From NCBI GenBank assembly GCA_037951105.1, contig JBAMJV010002974.1, forward strand, positions 1 through 64,000: a stretch of 64,000 nt of DNA, written 5' to 3'. Shown piece by piece: positions 10,945 to 23,905 of this stretch. This DNA is from Echinarachnius parma. Taxonomy: Eukaryota; Echinodermata; Echinoidea; Clypeasteroida; Echinarachniidae. A model generated the notes under the pieces. That model did no database searches. It worked only from the letters and a program-made list of their open reading frames with translations, and was not told the DNA's origin. The translations under genes and the position numbers were made by a program. How positions within the stretch are numbered: the stretch's first letter is position 1; every line of letters begins with the position of its first letter.

Positions 10945-11536
10945 CACTCAAAAAACAGAAGTGCTGTTTTTAGCACTTGGAGGGCTACATTCAGCACCTT
11001 TTCGGTGCTCGCATAGGGACAGCACAGCCTGTGCTGGTTCGGCACTAGTACAAGTGCTAGTTAAGCACCACTTGAGGTGTTACCAAATTTGCACGTTTGG
11101 AAATCCACATTGTGTGTGATGAATAAAACCCATAGTGCTAAAAAATACTACGGGGGGAGGGGTGGCTTCCGTTAACTCGGATCTTAATTTAGCTCATTAT
11201 GCATTTCGTGGTAAAAGAAGCAGGATAAAGATGTCCGATAGTAGGATTCGAACCGGTCATCCCACGCGTCCATGTCACACGCGATACCGACTGAGCTAAC
11301 TCCCATCACGGGAAGCCGAACGCACTCTAAGGATAGTATCATACAGTCTCTATTGTTGCGAATTTAGCACGTTGTGGTGCTGTTCTCACAGCACCAGTTT
11401 TCAGCACCGATCTTTTAGCACCTCGCAGACTTTTATTCACTACTTACACTAACTCTTGTGGTGCTAAATTTGCTCCTCCAGGTGCACGATCGCGAGCAGC
11501 ACTCGTTTTTTAGCACCTTCATTTTTAGAGTGTATG
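10945..11536. mobile_element. MITE-like element with GTGCT/AGCAC motifs and a tRNA-like core
   Basis: Ends are inverted: TACACTCAAAAAACAGAAGTGCT on the left and AGCACCTTCATTTTTAGAGTGTA on the right. Many AGCACC/GGTGCT motifs lie near both ends. The middle (11237-11310) contains a minus-strand tRNA-like sequence. It sits in the intron between the Pro/Thr exon and the CTLD exon. Confidence 0.65.
11240..11310 (-). other. tRNA-like sequence (SINE head or tRNA pseudogene)
   Basis: On the minus strand it has an A box (TAGCTCAGTCGGT), a B box (GGTTCGAATCC) and a mostly paired acceptor stem (GATGGGA with TACTATC). The anticodon stem pairs around a seven-base loop GACATGG, which would put CAT at the anticodon, but the universal T33 is an A and the D-stem is weak. 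A SINE-type head or decayed tRNA is more likely than a working tRNA gene. Confidence 0.5.
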
Positions 11537-11647
11537 GACAAAAACAAAATGAAAATTACTAATCTTATTTCCCTGGTGAGGAACCCCCGTCATTACGTTA
11601 CAACTTGTAAATAATTATGTTTGTTTGTTTGTTTGTCACTTATCAAG

Positions 11648-11926
11648 GCGCTGCGTGTCCTACAGGTGGATGGCAGAGCATAGGATCAGGATGCTACCAG
11701 TTTCAGACCACTGTTCTGGTGACGTATGCTGATGCGGTCACATCGTGTGCAGGGATAGGAGGGGATTTGTTCGTTCCCAATGACGACGCTGAGAGGACAG
11801 CTGTCGGTAACGCAGGGTATGTCGGTGGTACCGTGGTTTTTGCTCCTTATTACATGTGGGTCGGCTGTACGGATGGCACGGTAGAAGGAACATTTGCCTG
11901 CAATGACTGGACGCTGCTTACAAATG
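11648..11926 (+). CDS. Lectin gene exon: N-terminal part of a C-type lectin-like domain
   Basis: An exon of 279 bases between TTATCAAG and G|GTAATT, phase 1 on both sides. It encodes the first two-thirds of a C-type lectin-like domain: ACPTGGWQ opening, GCYQF, a YADAVTSC helix, LFVPNDDAE, then YMWVGCTDG and VEGTFACNDW, matching the conserved WIG and EG.f strands of the fold. C-type lectin domains bind sugars or proteins outside the cell, often in immunity or adhesion. The remainder is on the exon at 14626. The usual start codon is absent because this is internal; the ATG at 11617 is intronic. A TAG follows soon after the donor, confirming that splicing is needed. Confidence 0.85.
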
Positions 11927-12315
11927 GTAATTAGAATATTCAGTCAAAATTTATTGTAAATTTATTGTACAAAACGAGCTTATAGTTTCGAGTTTCCAGT
12001 TTGAGGTTCATTTACCATTTTTAACAAGAAAACATACAAGTGGTATACAATATATAATTTACAAACAACATTTTGCGTAGTATACAAAAGGAATTATATA
12101 AGTTTACAAGTTATTTTTTCCTTGCATAACAACAAGCTATTATTTATATTTTTTCTAAATTTTAAAGAGGAATTTTAACTCAATCATTTCATACAATCGT
12201 AACCAAGAAAAACAAAAAATACTTCAATTTCGAAATACGAATGCACTAATCCAGTGAAACCCACTATTCAAGTGTCGATTGCAGGTAGAGCATTCGCAAT
12301 ATTCTGGTTAATTAT

Positions 12316-14373
<2,058 letters not shown>

Positions 14374-14625
14374 GATACATACATTGTAGTACAAATAAAA
14401 AATTAAAAAAAACACGCACTTGGAACATTTCCCGTTGGTATCACCTTTTTAGCCTTTTGCTATCAATGCGGTCGTGGCCTATTTTATCTTCCGTGATAGC
14501 AGATACTTACTTACGTGATATACAAATGGGTGTCTTTGATTGCATTTGTAGTAACATTCATAATATGTATGGTAGTACATTGATAATGGCTGTCAGGTAT
14601 TATGTTATTTGTTCTATCCACACAG

Positions 14626-14745
14626 GCTGGTGGGGCTCTGCTCCAGGCACCGATACCAGTACAAACTGCGTATCTTTTGCATTTGATACCAAAGATCTGT
14701 ATAACATCGATGGTACAAGTACCACAGCCCAAGCTCTCTGTGAAG
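14626..14745 (+). CDS. Lectin gene exon: C-terminal part of the C-type lectin-like domain
   Basis: Acceptor CCACACAG and donor GAAG|GTAAGT enclose a 120-base phase 1-1 exon. It completes the lectin fold begun at 11648: WWGSAPG corresponds to the W..GQPD/GEPN loop, NCVSF to the conserved Cys strand, and AQALCE to the closing yICE. The classical calcium and sugar motifs (EPN or QPD, and WND) are not conserved: APG stands in the first position and no clear WND is present. Ligand binding is therefore probably not classical mannose or galactose recognition. The link to 11648 rests on phase and domain completion. Confidence 0.82.
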
Positions 14746-14811
14746 GTAAGTTGGTAGCTTTCAACACTTGCCGTCTTATTAGCCATTTAGCAGCATGAAA
14801 TATTCACTGAA

Positions 14812-14930
14812 CTTAAAGGGATAGTACAGTTTTGGTTAAAATTACTGTTAGTAACCAGACTTGCACGTATCATTACAAGCTATTAAATAAATGCTGCTTA
14901 TAAGTATCGGTTTCCATGGTGGTGTATATA
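14812..14930. mobile_element. Half of a TTAAAGGGATAGT MITE
   Basis: CTTAAAGGGATAGTACAGTTTTGGTTAAAATTACTG matches the left end of the MITE copy at 53678. The right end is not found here, so the copy is truncated. Confidence 0.55.
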
Positions 14931-14959
14931 ATACGTGTGGTTTGCGGTTGCAGCATGTA

Positions 14960-16060
14960 AGAGGAGGGGATTGGTGAGTCCTGAAAAGGACTGATGGTAG
15001 TCCTAGAAAGGACTGTTGGGACTGTTGGACAGTGTTGGTATTCTTTCTAGGATACCGTATGTCCCAAAATTAATTACAACGGGACTTTCTGCAATGATAA
15101 CTTTAGATAGTAGATCAATCAGAATGATATTTCAGGGTATGAAACTATAACTTATTACCTACATCTTGCAAGAAATCATTTTCGATTTGCTTCAGTGGTC
15201 ATGGAGAATTGGGGATCTTTGTAAATAATGTCATGGGTCCGTTTCTTCCCAGTTTGACACTTGGATGCTCTTGGCACCCACATGTATGGAATATTTTGCT
15301 CACAACTGCCAGGGCAACTAACGAATTAATTCAAATTGTGTGCATACCTTTATATCAATGGTGTGTACTCGTGTGAGATTTTGTTGTTGAAGGATGTGAA
15401 CAAAATAATGAAAGCCATAAAGGAGGAAGAGCTCAAATAAAGTCTTCCAAGAGTTAATGATTTAATTTTCTCTTTAATCATTAATGTTCACACCTTACTA
15501 ATGTTTGCAAAACCCAGAAATATGATTCCCTTTTACTTCATTTCATTCATTATTTATTTCGTTAGTTGAAAATGCAGGAAACAAGAAGTTACTTTCTCAA
15601 AAGATATTTTTGTGCCAGAACACAATGAACAACTTAGTATGTAAGGCGTGAACACAATGGACAACGCGTCTTCCTACAAAACCTGGAGGGAAGGGACATC
15701 TGACATGTTTTTAAAGATCCCCATTCTCCATGAGCACTGAAGCAAATCAAATAGGATCTTCTGCAAGATGTAGGTAATAAGTTATAGTTTCATACCCTGA
15801 AAAAGCATTCTGATTGATCTACTATTTTTTAAGGTATCGTTGCAGAAAGTCCGATTGTATTTTTGGGGGGACAAACGGTAATTCCATTCATATGAGTGCC
15901 AAGAGCATCCAGGTGTCAAACTTGGAAGAAAAGGACCCATGGCATGATTTACAACGATCCCCAGTTCTCCATGACCACTGAAGCAAATCGAATAGGGTTT
16001 TCTGCAAGATGTAGGTAATAAGTTATAGTTTCATACCCTGAAATATCATTCTGATAGATC
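14960..16060. repeat. Inverted and direct copies of the ATGTAGGTAATAAG repeat
   Basis: The module CTGCAAGATGTAGGTAATAAG with TTATAGTTTCATACCCTGAA occurs forward at about 15762-15855 and 15999-16110 and inverted at about 15070-15180. The GATCCCCA..TCTCCATGA..CACTGAAGCAAATC block is also present in both orientations (15190-15230 inverted, 15717-15750 and 15957-15990 forward). The arrangement is a rearranged foldback that leads into the AGTCCT hairpin array. No coding sequence seen. Confidence 0.65.
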
Positions 16061-16121
16061 TACTATCTTTAAAGTTATTGTTGCAGAAAGTCCCATTGTA
16101 ATTAATTTTTGGGACATATGG

Positions 16122-16340
16122 TAGTCCTAAAAAGGACTGTTGGTAGTCCTAGAAAGAACTGTTGGTAGTCCTAGAAAGGACTGTTGGTGTAGTCCTGAGA
16201 AGAACTGTTGGTATTATTTTTAGGATAGTCCTAAAAAGGACTGTTGGTAGTCCTAGAAAGGACTGTTGGTGGTCCTAAAAAGGACTGTTGGTAGTCCTAG
16301 AAAGGACTGTTGGTAGTCCTGGAAAGGACTGTTGGTATTT
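16122..16340. repeat. AGTCCT hairpin array, composite copy 2
   Basis: About nine units of AGTCCTAGAAAGGACTGTTGG, each a small hairpin, followed by the palindrome CGAATAGGTTGACTATTCG. It matches 4260-4455. Confidence 0.85.
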
Positions 16341-16434
16341 TTAAGGAGATGGTGGACGTTTCGAATAGGTTGACTATTCGTCGTCAGGAGTGGGGACTAG
16401 TTGGTGTGCGTGGGGACTAGTGGTACGCGCGTGC

Positions 16435-16904
16435 GACGTTTGCAGAGCACCGAAACCTGCTCCCAATTAAGCAATTTTCAAATGGCGATTTTTTTTTTTT
16501 TTTTAGGTCGCAGAGCTCGTAAACAGGTCGCCCGTAGAGCAGTGAGGCGTCGGCAAACGTTCGATCGATATTCGGGCGGCTTTGGGTTGCGGACGTAGGT
16601 GACGTGCTAGGTGTCCGTTGCTGGTGTAGTCACATATCCAAAACGGAGCCCGCCCGTCCTCTCTGCGAGCTCAAAAGGGCATTTTCGCCAGGAATACGGC
16701 CGGTATCTGCTCGATCACTGCGGGCTTCGTCGCGTTTTTTGACGGTCGGACGACGTTTGCAGAGCACCGAAGCCTGCTCCCAATTAAGCAATTTTCAAAT
16801 GGCGAATTTTGAGGTCGCAGAGCTCGTAAACAGGTCGCCCGTAGAGCACTGAGGCGGCGGCAAACGTTCGATCGATATTCGGGCGGCTTTGGGTTGCAGA
16901 CGTA
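16435..16904. repeat. CG-rich tandem block, composite copy 2 (left part)
   Basis: Same modules as 4680-5760. It is cut at 16904, where CCCAGCTAGCC begins; the right part resumes at 31334 with GGTGACGTGCTAGG, which directly follows GGACGTA in the uninterrupted version at 16594-16612. Confidence 0.8.
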
Positions 16905-16968
16905 CCCAGCTAGCCACCTGACGTTGTGCCAACGTTGGGCCAATGTACAAAGTGGTTGTAAGAGACAT

Positions 16969-17303
16969 AATAATAATAATAATATATAGCTTTTATATAG
17001 CGCCATGTATCTAGTTGCCTATTCAGAGGCGCATTATTACCCTTGGTCATCAGGTACAGTTCAAACCCGCACAATTATCTTGTGCACCATCTCAACTCCC
17101 AGGGGAGCATACTAGCCCAAGCTGCCCAACGGGCGCTGAAGGCTAATTAACACCCGACCAAGTACCCATTTATACTCCTGGGTAGAGAGCAGCAATGTGG
17201 ATTAATTGTCTTGCTGAAGGACAAACGGAGTGGGCAGGGTTCGAACTCGGGATCTCGAGATCAGAAAGCGCGCGCTCTACCGATCTTGCCACACCACGTC
17301 CAC
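16969..17303 (-). mobile_element. tRNA-derived SINE (minus strand)
   Basis: The minus strand begins with a tRNA-like head (B box GAGTTCGAACCC near 17245, A-box-like GGCAAGATCGGTAGAGC near 17290), a central core (TTAATCCACATTGCTGC, TTGGTCGGGTGTTAATTAG), and a GCGCTATATAAAAGC 3' end followed by (ATT)n. GACAT on both sides (16964-16968, 17304-17308) is a plausible target duplication. The 3' end resembles the L2-like LINE at 7022 and 33173, its likely mobilising partner. Confidence 0.75.
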
Positions 17304-17325
17304 GACATTGGGCCTATATGCGACA

Positions 17326-18137
17326 TGCGACGTCACCGCGACGTAAAAATGTCCGCCAGCCCAACATCAACGCGACGTGTTTTTTTAATGCTGGCCCAAC
17401 GTCATTTTGCGATTTTGGCCCAACATCAATTATTATTGACAATGGCCCAATGTCAGTTCTAACGTAAGCCCAACATCGATTCCTGACGTTGAGAGAACAT
17501 CAAGTTCTGACGTTGGCCCGACGTTAACATGTCCGCCAGCCCAACATTGTCCCAACATCATTTTGTGATGTCAATTTCCGACAATGGCCCTACACCGAAT
17601 CCTGACATAGGACAGATATCAAAATGTGATGTGGGCTCGACGTTAAAATGTCCGCCAGCCCAACATTGTCCCAACATCATTTTGTGATGTCGGGCCAATG
17701 TCAATTTTCGACAATGGCCCAACATTAACTCATGACATTGGACCAACATAACATTATGATGTGGGCTCGAGGTTAAAATGTCCGCTAGCCCAACATTGTC
17801 ACAACATCATTCTGTGATGTCGGGCCAATGTCAATTTCCGACAATGGCCCAACACTGAATCCTGACATAGGACAGATATCAAATTCTGATGTGGGCTCGA
17901 CGTTAAAATGTCCGCCAGCCCAACATCGTCACCACGTCATTTTGTGATATTGGCATAACGGCAATTTCCGACAATGGCCCAACATCAAATCCTGACGTTG
18001 GCCCGACATTAAAATGTCCGCCAGCCCGACATGAGCCCAACGTCATTTTTTTAAATGTTGGCCCAACGTCATTTTTTGATGCTGGACCTATCAACATTTG
18101 ACAATGGCCCAATGTCAAACGTCCAACGTAGGACCAA
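17326..18137. repeat. Satellite-like array 1 (GTTAAAATGTCCGCC units, 108-130 bp)
   Basis: The block GTTAAAATGTCCGCCAGCCC recurs at about 17523, 17642, 17772, 17902 and 18008, a period of roughly 108 to 130 bases. Within each unit GACATTGGGCC, GGCCCAACATC and ACAATGGCCC alternate, forming many short palindromes. The same block is in both arms of the 338 bp palindrome at 42725-43062. Confidence 0.82.
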
Positions 18138-18737
18138 CATCAAAAACGTAAAAAGAAATTTGAATACATGCATAGATGCATAGATTCCACGTTCGATCCA
18201 TACATTTTGTTTAACCTTTCCTGTCATTCACAATTCATAATTCATTCATAATTCTATAAATATAAATATCCTATTCTATAAATATCCTATTCCTACACCT
18301 ATTGCCTAATCCTAAACCTATCATACTATCGTCCTACGAACACAGGTCGCAATCGGTAAAATATATATACACCTCTTCTTAGCATGTATGTTTTGTAATG
18401 GTTAGTATATTGCAGAGCGTTGATTCTGAAATAATCAACCTCCAAATTATATTCATAACACTTTTTACCGGTGTTATTTATATTCTTATATATCTTTATA
18501 AATTATAAACAGCAGCAAGGACATGACAAAAATATATTTTTCAATACAAATAATTACCAAAATTTAAATTTGACATTTCACTTACGATCACTCATAATCG
18601 ATCACGAATTCCCCGATATCAATACTTTTTTGTTAACTTTTGAATTTATTTATATACTAGTATTTGTAATCGATTAAACGCAATTCAATAAAATGTATTC
18701 AAGATTCTCAAAGCAAGTTGACAAAAATATTATAAGT
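18138..18737. other. AT-rich spacer between the two CCCAGCTAGCC starts
   Basis: About 600 bases without the GACATCGG motifs. Low-complexity AT sequence with short repeats (AATTCATAATTCATTC, TATAAATATCCTATTC). No protein recognised. It ends TAAGTA just before the internal terminus at 18738. It may be interior of one long element or host sequence between two. Confidence 0.45.
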
Positions 18738-19850
18738 ACCCAGCTAGCCAGCTTACTCCAATGTCGAATTTAAGTTGGAGGTTTTTTAATTGAATGTCGT
18801 GCCGATGTCATTAAGCTGACGAAAACAATACGTCTCAAATAAAACGTCGCGCCAATATCGCACCAATGCCGAAACTGATAGCAATTTAAGAGGTCGATAG
18901 AGGGTTGTGAAACTAATGTCGGGCCGATGTCAATAAACCAACAGGAATATGATATCTCAAATATGACGTTGGGCCAATGTTGTACCGATGTCGAAATATA
19001 GCATTTTAAGGGGTCGGTAAATGGTTGTGAAATTGATGTCGGGCCGATGTTTTTAACTGACATCAATATGACATCACAAATATGACGTCAAGCCGATATC
19101 AAAATTGGCAGCAATGAAACAACTCGGCAAATGGTCATTAAACTGATGTTGCGCCGATGTCAATAATCCGACATGAATTTGTCATCTCATAAATGACATC
19201 GGGCTAATATTTCGCCGATGTTGAAACTGGTAGCAATTTAAGGGGTCGGTAAAATGTTGTAAAATTGATGTCGAGTCAAAGTTATTAATTCGACATAAAT
19301 ATGACATCCCAAATATGACTTTGGGCCTATACCGCACAGATGTCAAAATGTATAGCAATTTTAAAGGTCCGTAATAGGTTGTGAAATAGATATCGGGCGG
19401 ATGTCATTACTATTATGACATCTCTATTATAACGTCAGTCCGATATTGTGCTGATGTTGGATCTGGTAGCAATTTAAGAGGTCGGTACATGGTTGTGAAA
19501 TTGATGTCGGGCCAATGGTATTAATTGGACCTCAATATGATATCTCAATTATGACGTCACACCGATATCCCGCCAATGTCAGAACCGTCGGCAATGGAAC
19601 AAGTCGGCAAATGGTCATTCAATTAATGTCTTGCCGATGTCATTAATCCGACATGAATAAGAGATCTCTATTATGACGTCAGTCCGATATTGTGCTGATG
19701 TTGGATCTGGTAGCAAATTAAGAGGTCGGTCAAAGATTGTAAAATTGATGTTGGGCTTATGTTATTAAATATACATACATATGACAGCTTAAATATGATA
19801 TTGGGCCAATGTTGCACCGATGTCGGAACTGGCGACCATTTGCCGGCTTG
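18738..19850. repeat. Satellite-like array 2, left inverted arm
   Basis: Begins CCCAGCTAGCCAGC, then units such as TGATGTCGGGCCGATGTCATTAA, TATGACATCTCAAATATGACG and GGTAGCAATTTAAGAGGTCGGTA with a period near 120 bases. The orientation is opposite to the arm that follows, so 18738-31333 is a giant inverted repeat of arrays once the inner insertions are removed. Confidence 0.8.
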
Positions 19851-22063
19851 TTTCATTGCTGCCAACTCTGACATCGGCAGGATATCGCTTTGACGTCATA
19901 ATTGAGATGTCATATTGAGGTCCAATTAATAACATTGGCCCGACATCAATTTCACAACCATATACCGACCTATTAAATTGCTACCAGATCCAACATCAGC
20001 ACAATCGGACTGACGTCATAGTAGAGATGTCATATTTATGTAAGAGTAATTACATCAGCCCGACATATTTTTCACAACCTGTTACCGACCTTTAAAATTG
20101 CTATAAGTTTCGACATCTGTGCGGTATACAGTACAGAAGCCATGACGTCATAAAAACACTTTTTTAGAATTTTCAAATTTGGACTTCATTTTCAGAAAGA
20201 GCATAACAAATGATGTCCAAATACTGAAAATCAAAGGAATAGGTTACGTATTGGCTGAGATATGCCCATCCGAATGAATTTTACTTCAATGGGCAATCAG
20301 TGTTACAGTGCACTGGTTCATAAAGGTATGAACCAGTGCACTATAACACTGATTGCCCATTGACAAAACAAATCATTCGGATGGGCATATCTCAGCCAAT
20401 ACGTAACCTATTCCTTTGATTTTCAGTATTTGGACATAATTTGTTATGCTCTTTCTGAAAATGAAGTCCAAATTTGAAAATTCTAAATGACATCATTAAT
20501 GACATCACACTTCACCACTCTATAGGCCCAAAGTCATATTTGGGATGTCATATTTATGTCTAATTAATAACTTTGACCCGACATCAATTTTACAACCTTT
20601 TACCGACCTCTTAAATTACTACCAGTTCCAACATCGGCGCGATATTAGCCCGACGTCGTTTATGAGATGTCATATTCATGTCGGAATATTGACATCGCCG
20701 CATCATCAATTTAATGACCATTTGCCGAGTTTATACATTGCTGCAAGTTCTTACATCGGCAGGTATCGGCCTGACATCATATTGTAGATATCATATTGAT
20801 ATCGTTATGGCGTCATCATTGAGATGTCATATTCATGTCTAATCATTGACGTCGGGACAACATCAATTTAAAGACCATTTGCCGAGTTGTTTCATTGCTG
20901 CAAGTTCTTACGTCGGCGGGATATCGGCCTGACATCATATTGTAGATATCATATTGATGTCCAATTAATAACATTGTCCCGACATTACTTTCACAACCAT
21001 TTACCGACCTCTTTAATTGCTACCAGTTCCACCATCGGCGCGATATTAGCTCGACGTCATATTGCACATGTCATATTCATGTCGGGATGTTGACATCGGA
21101 TGAACATCAATTTCATGACTATTTGCCGACTTGATTCATTGCTGCCCATTCTGACATCTGCAGGATTTCGGTTTGACGTCAAAATTGAGATGTCATATTC
21201 TTGTCCCATTAATAATATCGACCCGACATCAATTTTACAACCAATTACCGACCTCTTTACTTGCTACCAGTTCCGACATCGGCGCGGTATTAGGTCGACG
21301 TCATATTGAAGATGTCATATTCATGTCGGATTATTTACATCGACACAACATCAATTTAATGACCATTTGCCGAGTTTATACATTGCTGCAAGTTCTTACA
21401 TCGGCCTGACATCATATTTAAGAGGTCACATTGATGTCTAATTAATAACATCTGCCCGATATCAATTTTACAACCATTTACCGACTTCCTAAGTTGCTAT
21501 CAGTTCCAACATCGGCGCGATATTAGCGCGACGTCATATTGCACATGTCATATTTATGTCGGGATGTTGACATCGGCTGAACATCAATTTCATGACTATT
21601 TGCCGACTTGATTCATTGCTGCCCATTCTGACATCTGCAGGATTTCGGTTTGACGTCAAAATTGAGATGTCATATTCTTGTCCCATTAATAATATCGACC
21701 CGACATCAATTTTACAACCAATTACCGACCTCTTTACTTGCTACCAGTTCCGACATCGGCGCGGTATTAGGTCGACGTCATATTGAAGATGTCATATTCA
21801 TGTCGGATTATTGACATCGACACAACATCAATTTAATGACCATTTGCCGAGTTTATACATTGCTGCAAGTTCTTACATCGGCCTGACATCATATTTAAGA
21901 GGTCACATTGATGTCTAATTAATAACATCTGCCCGATATCAATTTTACAACCATTTACCGACTTCCTAAATTGCTATCAGTTCCAACATCGGCGCGATAT
22001 TAGCGCGACGTCATATTGCACATGTCATATTTATGTCGGGATGTTGACATCGGCTGAACATCG
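19850..22063. repeat. Satellite-like array 2, right arm
   Basis: Reverse-orientation counterpart of 18738-19850. Two subtypes alternate: ACAACCATTTACCGACCTCTTAAATTGCTACCAGTTCC and ATGACCATTTGCCGAGTT..TTGCTGCAAGTTC, each followed by a GACATCGGCNNGATAT block. From about 21027 a 477-base higher-order unit is repeated nearly identically (for example positions 21104 and 21581). It continues after the LINE at 30834. Confidence 0.82.
20150..20495. mobile_element. Palindromic foldback inside array 2
   Basis: Left arm AGAATTTTCAAATTTGGACT to GTGCACTGGTTCATA is mirrored by TATGAACCAGTGCAC to AGTCCAAATTTGAAAATTCT. The centre is near 20322. Arms are about 165 bases and nearly identical, with one indel near AATTTTACTTCAATGG versus TTGACAAAACAAATC. 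No protein. Non-autonomous insertion or an aberrant inversion duplication. Confidence 0.82.
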
Positions 22064-22247
22064 ATTTTTTTTTTTTTTTTTTTTATATAAGGTGCTATTG
22101 TGAGCAATAGCCAATAAGACGAGACATACATCAAACTCAAATACGGGCATTAAAGCACCATAAATGACATCCTCATCGGCCAATCAGTGGCTCACAGCGG
22201 CTTACGGAAAATTAAATTTAATTAAATTAAATTAAATAATGCCTCAT

Positions 22248-23438
22248 CTATGTGACACCATCAATAAATAACAGGTGCTGATGTACTCGTCGCTTGAAAG
22301 ATTGAACACCAGAGTCGTTGATCTCTCCAACTGTGCCCTCTGGTAGGTTGTTCCAAAGAGGGACTGCTATGTGGAGAAAGCTTCTGCCTGTTGAGTAGGT
22401 TCTAGAGGTGGGTATTGTAAGGGCATGTCTCGGCATTGCCCTGCTGGTTCGTGTTGATCTTCTTATCACGTATGGTTGAGGGAGCATGGACTTCATGTCT
22501 GAAGGACAAAGGTTGGTCTGCATCTTGTAGAGTACTGTTGCAGCAGCCACACGTCTTCGGTGTTGAAGAGATGGGATGTTAAGTTGTGATTGTGCGTCTT
22601 CTTCATTCACGCCTATGACTCGAAGAGCTTTCCTCTGGATAGAGTCCAGCAGTCCAAGTGCAGTGGTAGATGCATTCATCCAGCATAGCGAAGCATACTC
22701 CATTACGCTGCGAATTTGGGACTTGTAGATGGTAGCTTTTCCTGCGACATCAAGCTTGGTAGCTACCCTCCTTAACGCTCCTAGTTTTTGTCCAGCTCTT
22801 GCTGTTAAGTTGGTGATATGTTTTGTCCAAGTAAGTTTCCTGTCCACAGTGACTCCCAGGATGACAAGCTTATCCACTTCTGTTAGTGTGGAGTTCCCGA
22901 AATGTAGGTCTGTCCTTGTTGGAGTTCTCTTCCGAGAGATTATCAGGGCTTTACACTTGCTTGGCTCGAATGTTACTTTCCACTTGTGAGCCCAAGTCCA
23001 TAGTCTATCCAGGTCTCTGTTTAGGCTTGCTGATGTTGCCTCAGCATTGTCAGGGGATCGGATTTCACAGAAAAGGGTGGAGTCATCCGCATATAGGTAC
23101 AGGGTATTTTCACAGTTGTCTCCAATATCATCAATGTAAACGGAGAACAGAAGTGGACCGAGTACTGATCCCTGGGGAACTGAAGCATTAATTGGTGAAG
23201 TACTTGATGATTGTCCAGACAAGACAACTCTGATAGATCGATCCGAGAGATAGCTTTGGATCCAGGTCAGTAGCTTGCCGGTAACCCCTTTGGCTTTCAG
23301 CTTGGATATGAGACCGCCATGCCAGACTTTGTCGAATGCTCCTTTGATATCTAGCGCAATAAGGCAGATTTTGTTGCCTCTGTCAAGAGAGCTGGACCAC
23401 TGCTGAGAAAGGATGGTGAGAATGTCAGCTGTGCTGTG
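22248..23438 (-). pseudogene. LINE reverse transcriptase, C-terminal part left of the gypsy element
   Basis: The minus-strand frame is open from the gypsy junction to a stop at 22248. It includes LDIKGAFDKVWH, SVPQGSVLGPLLFSVYIDDI, the catalytic YLYADDSTLF, the thumb (LGVTVDRKLTW), a RVIGVNEEDAQ region and the closing AVPLWNNLPEG. These are standard features of the CR1/Jockey group RT and its C-terminal domain. The reading frame itself is undamaged here; the protein is broken only by the gypsy insertion and the 430-base duplication. Confidence 0.85.
23009..23438. repeat. 430-base duplicated LINE segment, left copy
   Basis: Matches 28937-29366 over its full 430 bases, with only a T/C difference noticed near 23371. 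It abuts the 5' LTR (two bases AA between), and its partner abuts the 3' LTR. Confidence 0.9.
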
Positions 23439-23440
23439 AA

Positions 23441-23643
23441 TGTAGTGTATTGATAATAGAGAGATCTATACGATACTGTATTGTAAGGTTGCTAGGCAAC
23501 TTACATGAATGTAACAGGTGATGCTTGTAGCGTGCGCGGTGCGCTTTGCGCAATAAAGTTACACACTTGAAACCCGATACCTTCTTGTCTACTAGTTATT
23601 CATTAGTGTCTCCCGAATACTTAGTTTTCCAGAACATAATAAT
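23441..23643 (+). repeat. 5' LTR
   Basis: Runs from TGTAGTGTATTGATAATAG to CAGAACATAATAAT, 203 bases, the same as 28734-28936. AATAAA at 23552-23557 is a likely polyadenylation signal. The LTR ends in AAT rather than the common CA; the edge was set by the matching 3' copy and the adjacent TGG of the primer site. Confidence 0.92.
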
Positions 23644-23660
23644 TGGCGACGAAGATGGAA
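23644..23660 (+). promoter_or_regulatory. tRNA primer-binding site (putative)
   Basis: TGGCGACGAAGATGGAA starts immediately after the 5' LTR. TGG pairs with the CCA end of a tRNA, and the TGGCGAC core is common in metazoan gypsy elements. The priming tRNA is not identified. Confidence 0.7.
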
Positions 23661-23905
23661 TTGAACACACCCGGCATAAGGAAGTGTTTGCGGTAAAAAT
23701 GAACTAGTTTTGGAAAAGCAGAGAATTTTTTCCGCCAAGTTATCGTCGTTTGTAGGCGAAAAGTCAAGGCAAATTCGGGCAGTTGCACGTGTTAAATTGT
23801 GCATAGCTGTATCGCACACGTTGGGAGCGACCGAACGCATAGACTGTTGCAGTATTTCGGACATTCACGTCACGTGTTCTAGTGGAGTCGAAAACGTAAA
23901 CAAAC

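Noticed and set aside
17195..21786. Repeated short frames of the GPTS..DIGP and PTSILQPFTDL types
   Set aside because: They follow the tandem repeat units on both strands, change frame at each irregular unit and lack starts or splice context.
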